Shown: piece by piece, positions 56,409 through 64,000 of the stretch
Layout: each line of letters starts with the position of its first letter
How positions within the stretch are numbered: position 1 is the first letter of the stretch
DNA from: Leptospira sp. WS58.C1
GTDB lineage: Bacteria > Spirochaetota > Leptospiria > Leptospirales > Leptospiraceae
Reading direction: 5' to 3'
Assembly (NCBI RefSeq): GCF_040833995.1
Contig: NZ_CP162137.1
Span: 124,001 to 188,000, forward strand
Length of the DNA: 64,000 nucleotides
Program-made: the position numbers and the translations under genes
Notes under the pieces: generated by a model
The model's database searches: none
The model's input: only the letters and a program-made list of their open reading frames with translations
Told to the model about the DNA's origin: nothing

Positions 56409-58349
56409 TTATGTTTCTTCCGTAGACGGTAAACCGCTAAATACCAATTTATAAGCCTGGGTCTCTTCATCGATCCAGCTTTGGTGGAATTTCACTCTTT
56501 TTACTTTCCAACCTTTTTCCGTCATCATTTGGCGGAGTTGTTTATCCCGGAATACAGTCTCGGAGAACACAATTTCTCCTCCGTCCGCAATCGCTTGTAA
56601 TTTTGCCGCAAAGTTTACTGTGTTCCCGAAATAATCTATATTGCTGTTCAGGTTCACTGCCAAACAAGGTCCGGTATGTAAACTGATCCGTATTCGAATT
56701 GGAGTCTCAGTATTTTCTTCCGAGAAAAATTCCTGGAGTCTTACGGAAGCTTCTACCGCTGCACTAGGAGAAGGGAAGGCGGCCATCACTGCGTCTCCGA
56801 TCGTTTTGACCACTGCACCTTGGAATTCTCTCACTACTTTATAAACTTCTACGAAATGATACCTGACTTCGGAGAAAGCACCGGAGTCTCCTTTGTTATA
56901 ATAGAATTTTGTAGAACCTACGATATCAGTGAACAGAATAGTCTGCATTCCTATATCTAATTGCAGATCTGTGGAAAGAGCTTCTTGGGAGAATAGATCT
57001 CGGAAGTCCTGGAAATTGAATAGATCCGTCGGTCTAAGACAATCCTGATCTTCTTTTCTTTCTTCGATTACAAAACCTTTTCGGGATGAAGAATGATTTT
57101 CCAAGACCAACTTAGGATGGTCTGCGATCTCTATCTGTTCCGGGATCTCATCGGTATTCCAAACTAGAGTTTCATTGGGTACTTCTTCTTTGATCTCTAA
57201 TAGAGAATAATTTTTTTCTCCATTTACTCTCAGTCTATAAACTCCCGGAGAAAGTAGAAGTTTGGAATTGTACGTTTCTCCCGGATCCAAATATTTTTGG
57301 AAACGGATATGGCTTTTCGTTGCCGGCTCGGCTGCACAGAACATTCTTTTCTGAACTTCTCGGATTGAAGGATGTACATGGAAAGTGATCTCGATCGAAT
57401 TTAACTGATTCGCTTCGAATTGTATATCGCAAACGTCGCAGGTATCTCTCGTAGGAAGATCACCTAAATGTTGTGCTTCCGTTCTGACTCCTCTACAATG
57501 CGGACATACCACATCCCAACTCATTGTGAATAATCCCAATCTACATCCGTGTAAAAAAACGAGTAAAAGTTCTTTTTCGGGTATTTTCCAAGCTTTGGAT
57601 AAGGACTTGATCCTGATCCTATAAAGGTCGGCCTCGTCTGCGTCTAAAATATAATTTAAAACTTTATCAACTAGTTCTCTAGATTGTCCTTCTCTGATAT
57701 AGCCGACTCGGATCTGCTGCATTCTTGCAGGGAAGACCGGATTTTCTCCCGATTTGGATTCTTTAATGATACTTAATGCACTTGGTCCTAACCAACTGTA
57801 TGATCTCGTTTTTATTACGTCTTCTACTACACCTTTTAATCCTTTTGTATAAGCTTTTTCAAGCTGGATCATACCGATCTTTAAGAGATTTTTTCCAAGC
57901 CAACCTTTAGGGATCCAACCGAAATACACGAATAGTCTCGTGGAACTTTCTCCTAAAGGATAAACAAGATATCTAACTCTAACATAGTAAGCGAATCCTT
58001 TGGAATAAATGCGTGCATTATTGAGTTGTTTACAGTATTCCCATTCCCAAGGAACTTCTTCCCATTCGGAGGGTATACCCGCGTTTTTAGACTTTCCGAA
58101 AAGTCGGCCGTTGATCTCCTGAAATTTCATTTCGGGAATATCTATCCTTTTATTAAATGAAGAAGTATCTATTAACCAAGGCCAGATCTCTTTGGGAGAA
58201 ACATCCAAGTCGAATTTCCAAAGTTTCTCGATTGGCTCTCCTAAAGAGGTCCATTTTTCCTCCCAAGGATATTTTTCCAAGTAGGTCTGCAGATCCAAGG
58301 TGTTCGGATCCAACATATCTGTATCGTCGATGGAATCGATCGTTTGCAT
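56409..58349 (-). CDS. class III adenylate cyclase with DUF5939 and SRPBCC-like N-terminus
   Basis: A 646-residue soluble protein. Residues 1-200 resemble an SRPBCC/START-like lipid-binding fold (DLDVSPKEIWPWLIDTSSFN). Residues 280-330 hold a zinc ribbon (CPHCRGVRTEAQ ... CDVC), typical of DUF5939. Residues 465-600 are the cyclase domain: metal aspartates in LFTDIVGSTKF and KTIGDAVMAAF, Lys before TIGD and Asp in NIDYFGNTVN fit ATP rather than GTP. The transition-state arginine is Lys (VNFAAKL), so activity may be reduced. Confidence 0.85.
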   Translation of the reverse strand: MQTIDSIDDTDMLDPNTLDLQTYLEKYPWEEKWTSLGEPIEKLWKFDLDVSPKEIWPWLIDTSSFNKRIDIPEMKFQEINGRLFGKSKNAGIPSEWEEVPWEWEYCKQLNNARIYSKGFAYYVRVRYLVYPLGESSTRLFVYFGWIPKGWLGKNLLKIGMIQLEKAYTKGLKGVVEDVIKTRSYSWLGPSALSIIKESKSGENPVFPARMQQIRVGYIREGQSRELVDKVLNYILDADEADLYRIRIKSLSKAWKIPEKELLLVFLHGCRLGLFTMSWDVVCPHCRGVRTEAQHLGDLPTRDTCDVCDIQFEANQLNSIEITFHVHPSIREVQKRMFCAAEPATKSHIRFQKYLDPGETYNSKLLLSPGVYRLRVNGEKNYSLLEIKEEVPNETLVWNTDEIPEQIEIADHPKLVLENHSSSRKGFVIEERKEDQDCLRPTDLFNFQDFRDLFSQEALSTDLQLDIGMQTILFTDIVGSTKFYYNKGDSGAFSEVRYHFVEVYKVVREFQGAVVKTIGDAVMAAFPSPSAAVEASVRLQEFFSEENTETPIRIRISLHTGPCLAVNLNSNIDYFGNTVNFAAKLQAIADGGEIVFSETVFRDKQLRQMMTEKGWKVKRVKFHQSWIDEETQAYKLVFSGLPSTEET

Positions 58350-58444
58350 CGGTCTCTCCGGAGAGGTTGCTAGAAGAAAAAAATTCCTTCCTCTCTTAGA
58401 TTATCTTTTCGGCAGTTTTGCCAAAAGAAAAGTGGAATAACCTT

Positions 58445-59704
58445 ATGGACCAAGATTTCCTTTTTTCCAAATTCGGAGCCAAATTCCGTAACCAAACCGG
58501 GATCGGGCAATTGATGGAGGACCTGGGTAATCTTTCGCCCGGGGTCTCTATGTTGGGAGGAGGGAGCCCTTCCTTAATTCCGGAAGTGGAAGAAGTTTGG
58601 AAAAAGATCCTAAATAAATTCACCGCTACCGGGGCCTGGGATTCTATTCTGGGAAAGTATGAAACTCCCACAGGCAAAGAAGAAACTTTAGAAATCCTTG
58701 CTTCCTTATTAAGCTCCGAGACAGGGACCTCGATCTCCAAGGAGCAGATTGCGATCACGAACGGTTCCCAAAATGCGTTTTATCTTTTATTGAATTTTTA
58801 CTCGGGAAAATTCGAGGACGGCAGTTTCAAAAAAATATTCTTACCGGTTTTACCCGAATATATAGGTTACTTGGACCAACCTTTAAATCCCGATTCATTT
58901 ACGTATTCATTCGCTAAAGAGATTGTTACAGGGGAGGACGGATTTCGTTATGAGTTGGACTCTTCTTCTTTTGATACGATAAAGGATGATCTTGGATGTG
59001 CGGTCCTATCCCGTCCTACAAATCCAACCGGAAGGGTAGCGAAAAAAGAAGAACTGGAACTGATCCTCAAATTTGCGAGAAGTAGGAAGATCCCATTCTT
59101 ATTGGATAACGCGTACGGGTTTCCTTTCCCTGGGATCGTTTATTCCGATGAGAGACTTTTTCATTCGGAAGGAATGATCCAAAGTTTCAGCTTTTCTAAA
59201 ATAGGTCTACCTGGAATTAGAACAGGGTTTGTTTTAGGAGACCCGGAAGTAGTAAAAACATTAAATAAAGCGAATGCTGTTCTAAACTTGGCCGGCGGAA
59301 ATCTGGGTCAATACATAGCCTTAGAATTCGTAAGATCGGGAGAATGGTTCAGACTTTCTCGAGACATAGTAAAACCGTACTATCTCAAAAAAAGGGAAGT
59401 TGCAATTTCTTCTATCCGACGAGAATGGAAGGGCAAATTAAAATATAGGATCCATGATAGTGAGGGAGCCTTCTTCCTTTGGGTTCAATTTATCGGACTC
59501 CGTAAAAATATTTCCGAACTTTATCCCATATTAAAGGAAAAAGGGGTCATTATCGTGCCGGGGAAATATTTCTATCCGGTTACTAATTCGGGTGTGAGTT
59601 ACGGCGAGGATTCTATTCGCATTAGTTTTGCCAGAGAAGATTCGGAAATCCAAGAAGGAATTCGAAAAATAGGCGAAATCCTAAGTACTTATTGTCCGTA
59701 CTAA
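58445..59704 (+). CDS. avtA: valine-pyruvate aminotransferase
   Basis: Transfers the amino group between valine and pyruvate in alanine/branched-chain metabolism. From ATG 58445 the 419-residue protein aligns along its length with the AvtA pattern: FGAKFRNQTGIGQLMEDLGN, LGGGSPSLIPEVEE, ITNGSQNAFYLLLNFYSG, SRPTNPTGRV, LLDNAYGFPFPG, the lysine in SFSFSKIGLPGIRTG and GAFFLWVQF. It is divergent from the cyclase gene. Confidence 0.92.
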   Translation: MDQDFLFSKFGAKFRNQTGIGQLMEDLGNLSPGVSMLGGGSPSLIPEVEEVWKKILNKFTATGAWDSILGKYETPTGKEETLEILASLLSSETGTSISKEQIAITNGSQNAFYLLLNFYSGKFEDGSFKKIFLPVLPEYIGYLDQPLNPDSFTYSFAKEIVTGEDGFRYELDSSSFDTIKDDLGCAVLSRPTNPTGRVAKKEELELILKFARSRKIPFLLDNAYGFPFPGIVYSDERLFHSEGMIQSFSFSKIGLPGIRTGFVLGDPEVVKTLNKANAVLNLAGGNLGQYIALEFVRSGEWFRLSRDIVKPYYLKKREVAISSIRREWKGKLKYRIHDSEGAFFLWVQFIGLRKNISELYPILKEKGVIIVPGKYFYPVTNSGVSYGEDSIRISFAREDSEIQEGIRKIGEILSTYCPY

Positions 59705-59856
59705 AACTTCGGCTATCTAATAAGTACCTCAGTTTCCGAGCTAATTTCGGTCGATTTAAAGCGGAATAAAATTGTTTCAATCTCTCTTTCCGTTAGAGAT
59801 CCTGGTCGGAAGGAAACGATAGAAAATTTCCTAACTCGGATTGTTGTTCCGGTACG

Positions 59857-62208
<2,352 letters not shown>

Positions 62209-62216
62209 GAAAAACT

Positions 62217-63050
62217 ATGCCCGAACTTCCGGATCTGGTAGTCATTCAAGAACGTCTTTTAAAAGAACTCCCGGGGGAGGTCATCCAAGAGATAGAGATT
62301 TTAGATCCTCTTGTAGTTCGCAATCTTTGCGGCGGGAAATCGGAAACGTCGTTTATAGGTTCTACTTTTGAAAGTTTGGAAAGGACTGGACCGTTTCTGA
62401 ATTTTAAATTCGGTCCAAAAAATATCGTCATTCATCCGATGCTTGCAGGAAGATTTTCTTTAGATCCAAAATATAAGAAGAAGGACCTGGCGGTTCGGAT
62501 CAAATTCCAGGATAAGATCCTGAATTATGCGGACGACGTGCATATGGGGAAGGTTTATTTTACGGAACCAGAATATTTTTCCCAAATCCCGAAGTTTACT
62601 GACCAAGGAGTGGATCTTCTTTCCGAAAACTTTACTCTGGAAGAATTTTTAAAAAGAATAGAGAAAAATCGCCAGCAAACCCGCGTTTTTCTCATGGACC
62701 AGACCAAACTTAGCGCAATAGGGAACGCTTACGCGGATGAAATACTTTTTGATTCCAAAATCCATCCCAAAACTCCATGCAATAAACTTTCGGAAGAAGA
62801 AAAGATCCAACTTTACCAGAGTATCAAATCCGTATTAAACGAATCTATAGATTACATTCGAAAAAAACAGGCACCTTTGGACTTTAAAGTTCGAGACCAT
62901 GTGAAAGTTCGAAATCGAAAAAATGAAGCCTGTCCCCGCTGTGGAACCACGATTCGTAGGGCAAATGTTTTGGGTCACGATTCCTTCTTCTGTCCCAATT
63001 GCCAAAGAGTGCCTGGGGAACAGTTCATTGATTGGAATAAAACCCTCTGA
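62217..63050 (+). CDS. divergent Fpg/Nei-family DNA glycosylase
   Basis: Repairs oxidised bases in DNA. The 277-residue protein starts MPELPD, giving the N-terminal Pro nucleophile and Glu. IGNAYADEILF is the conserved helix-two-turn-helix region, and a C-terminal zinc finger CPRCGTTIRRANVLGHDSFF then CPNCQR is present. Two residues normally conserved in Fpg differ: the lysine of the RRAKYL segment is Pro (RTGPFL), and the zinc-finger arginine before the second Cys pair is His (GHDSFF). It may have altered substrate range. Confidence 0.82.
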   Translation: MPELPDLVVIQERLLKELPGEVIQEIEILDPLVVRNLCGGKSETSFIGSTFESLERTGPFLNFKFGPKNIVIHPMLAGRFSLDPKYKKKDLAVRIKFQDKILNYADDVHMGKVYFTEPEYFSQIPKFTDQGVDLLSENFTLEEFLKRIEKNRQQTRVFLMDQTKLSAIGNAYADEILFDSKIHPKTPCNKLSEEEKIQLYQSIKSVLNESIDYIRKKQAPLDFKVRDHVKVRNRKNEACPRCGTTIRRANVLGHDSFFCPNCQRVPGEQFIDWNKTL

Positions 63051-63068
63051 ACCGGAAATAAATCGCAC

Positions 63069-63097
63069 TTGACAGTACAAGCAAATTTTTCAAACTG
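63069..63097 (+). promoter_or_regulatory. candidate promoter of 5S rRNA
   Basis: TTGACA (63069-63074) is a perfect -35 box. The -10 region at the 17-bp spacing (63092-63097, AAACTG) is poor, about 10 bases before the RNA start. The -35 strength suits an rRNA promoter. Confidence 0.4.
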
Positions 63098-63107
63098 TCC
63101 ATAGATT

Positions 63108-63225
<118 letters not shown>

Positions 63226-63279
63226 GTCATTATTTATTCCATTATATTTTATAGTGAAAATCCGCCAAAGAAACGGATT

Positions 63280-63330
63280 GACCCTTGGTTCTCCGGTAAA
63301 AATGGTAACCGGTAAGACTTACCCAGGGTC
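63280..63330 (+). other. nested hairpin in the rpmH leader
   Basis: GACCCT (63280-63285) pairs with AGGGTC (63325-63330), and CCGGT (63293-63297) pairs inside it with ACCGG (63308-63312). It ends 33 bases before the rpmH start. Could be an attenuator, an RNA-binding site for autoregulation, or a residual terminator of the 5S transcript; no T tract is present. Confidence 0.45.
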
Positions 63331-63363
63331 TTAAAATGCAATCTTAGAGATACAGGGAACCAT

Positions 63364-63525
63364 ATGAGAAGAACATACCAACCCAGCCGGATTAAACGTG
63401 CCCGTACCCACGGATTCCGCGCCAGAATGGCGACTGCCGGCGGAAGAAAAGTCCTTTCCCGCAGAAGAGCTAAAGGCCGTTACAAGTTGACCGTTTCTGA
63501 CGAAAGAACTGGTAAAAAATTCTAA
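63364..63525 (+). CDS. rpmH: ribosomal protein L34
   Basis: A 53-residue basic protein of the large ribosomal subunit. Family sequence is clear: [37 protein letters not shown]. It is the first gene of the rpmH-rnpA-yidD cluster, as in most bacteria near the replication origin. Its frame is the same as rnpA's, separated only by the stop TAA. Confidence 0.97.
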   Translation: MRRTYQPSRIKRARTHGFRARMATAGGRKVLSRRRAKGRYKLTVSDERTGKKF

Positions 63526-63534
63526 CGAACCCAT

Positions 63535-63855
63535 ATAGAAGAGACACTTACATCCAAGAAGGACATCCGGGAACTTTTTGCTTCCGGAAAACGGGTAACC
63601 AATCCTCCTCTCACGGTGATTTATCGGGGAAACGGCCTGGAAAATAACAGGTTCTTATACTGCCCTGAACGTTCGGTCGGAAAAGCCGTTCGCAGAAACC
63701 GGATACGGAGAAGATTAAGAGCCGCCGTGGCCGAAACCGCAGGCTTTTTTCCAAAAGGATTCGATATCGCGATACTTGCGAAACCGGGCCTATTCGAAAA
63801 GGATCATACCGAACTTCTGGCTTGTTTGGGTTTACTCGCTCGTAGATTAAAATGA
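63535..63855 (+). CDS. rnpA: ribonuclease P protein component; start codon unclear
   Basis: The protein subunit of RNase P, needed with the RNA subunit to mature tRNA 5' ends. The signature [20 protein letters not shown] is present, with the earlier [15 protein letters not shown] expected at the N-terminus and [10 protein letters not shown] later. No ATG, GTG or TTG occurs in frame between the rpmH stop (63523) and the GTG at 63616, which would lose the essential N-terminal part. I list from ATA at 63535, 9 bases after the rpmH stop, as the most plausible non-canonical or coupled start. The stop overlaps yidD by 4 bases. Confidence 0.85.
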   Translation: MEETLTSKKDIRELFASGKRVTNPPLTVIYRGNGLENNRFLYCPERSVGKAVRRNRIRRRLRAAVAETAGFFPKGFDIAILAKPGLFEKDHTELLACLGLLARRLK

Positions 63856-64000
63856 ACCGACTCGCCATCTTTCTGATCCGATTCTACAAACGTTGGATCT
63901 CACCTATTCTTCCGCCTTCTTGCAGATTTCACCCTAGCTGCTCCGAATATGCAATGCAGGCCTTCCAAGAATACGATTTCTTGTCGGCAACTTATCTAAG
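63852..64000 (+). CDS. yidD: YidD membrane protein insertion efficiency factor (truncated by window)
   Basis: The first 49 residues are visible: a short amphipathic helix ([17 protein letters not shown]) and the YidD motif [20 protein letters not shown]. It supports YidC-mediated membrane insertion. ATG overlaps the rnpA stop (ATGA). The 3' end lies outside the window. Confidence 0.93.
   Translation, partial: MNRLAIFLIRFYKRWISPILPPSCRFHPSCSEYAMQAFQEYDFLSATYL

Overview
The window looks like ordinary chromosomal DNA of a spirochaete of the genus Leptospira. This is an inference from several things: AT-rich, gene-dense DNA; a single 5S rRNA gene away from any 16S or 23S gene; many short lipoproteins with loose spirochaetal lipoboxes; a methyl-accepting protein, a MASE1-type sensor kinase and an adenylate cyclase of leptospiral style; and an isolated tmRNA gene. 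No prophage, insertion sequence, CRISPR array or toxin-antitoxin pair was recognised. Most genes are housekeeping or envelope genes in short operons on both strands.

Layout. 1-6 kb: end of an alpha/beta hydrolase, methylthioadenosine phosphorylase (mtnP), a membrane chemoreceptor, and acetyl-CoA synthetase (acs) overlapping a BtuF-like binding protein that lacks a signal peptide. 5.8-6.0 kb: a 71-bp tandem repeat. 6-13.8 kb: DUF374 acyltransferase, folE, a GT4 glycosyltransferase, DUF1289, a CPA2 antiporter, a zinc ribbon protein, ornithine aminotransferase (rocD), two tandem TRL-like lipoproteins and a DUF423 membrane protein. 13.8-20.5 kb: an F420-type NADP oxidoreductase, a PhzF protein, a TetR regulator divergent from an ABA4-like membrane operon, an M32 carboxypeptidase, tRNA-Gly(UCC) and a 147-nt non-coding stretch that folds into nested stems. 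20.5-33 kb: a second CPA2 antiporter, an OmpL-like porin, a glutathione peroxidase/OhrR pair, lipoproteins, a GpsA-PlsB fusion, purT, a FecR lipoprotein and a GH18-like secreted protein. 33-43 kb: fructosamine kinase, a TetR-rhomboid-dehydrogenase-NUDIX-nitrilase-like operon, prfA and a fungal-type cystathionine gamma-synthase homologue. 43-54.5 kb: a membrane protein divergent from a lipoprotein hydrolase with two inverted repeats between them, a TetR gene, a MASE1 kinase, the pabBC fusion-thpR-aat operon and a long-chain acyl-CoA ligase. 54.5-64 kb: tmRNA, patatin, TMEM220, adenylate cyclase, avtA, a 783-residue unknown, a divergent Fpg-like glycosylase, 5S rRNA, and the rpmH-rnpA-yidD cluster running off the end.

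How genes may work together. Glutathione peroxidase is translationally coupled to its probable peroxide-sensing repressor. The GpsA-PlsB fusion would turn dihydroxyacetone phosphate directly into lysophosphatidic acid, and the acyl-CoA ligase and DUF374 acyltransferase fit the same lipid theme. PabBC and FolE both feed folate/pterin synthesis. Three promoter regions carry clear palindromes next to or near TetR genes or redox genes.

The most unusual items are the folded element at 19522-19668, the phased half-sites plus a 15-bp palindrome at 16092-16138, the paired AATGAC/GTCATT repeats around 43970 and 44050, an rnpA gene with no canonical start codon, and several enzymes that have lost a normally conserved active-site residue.
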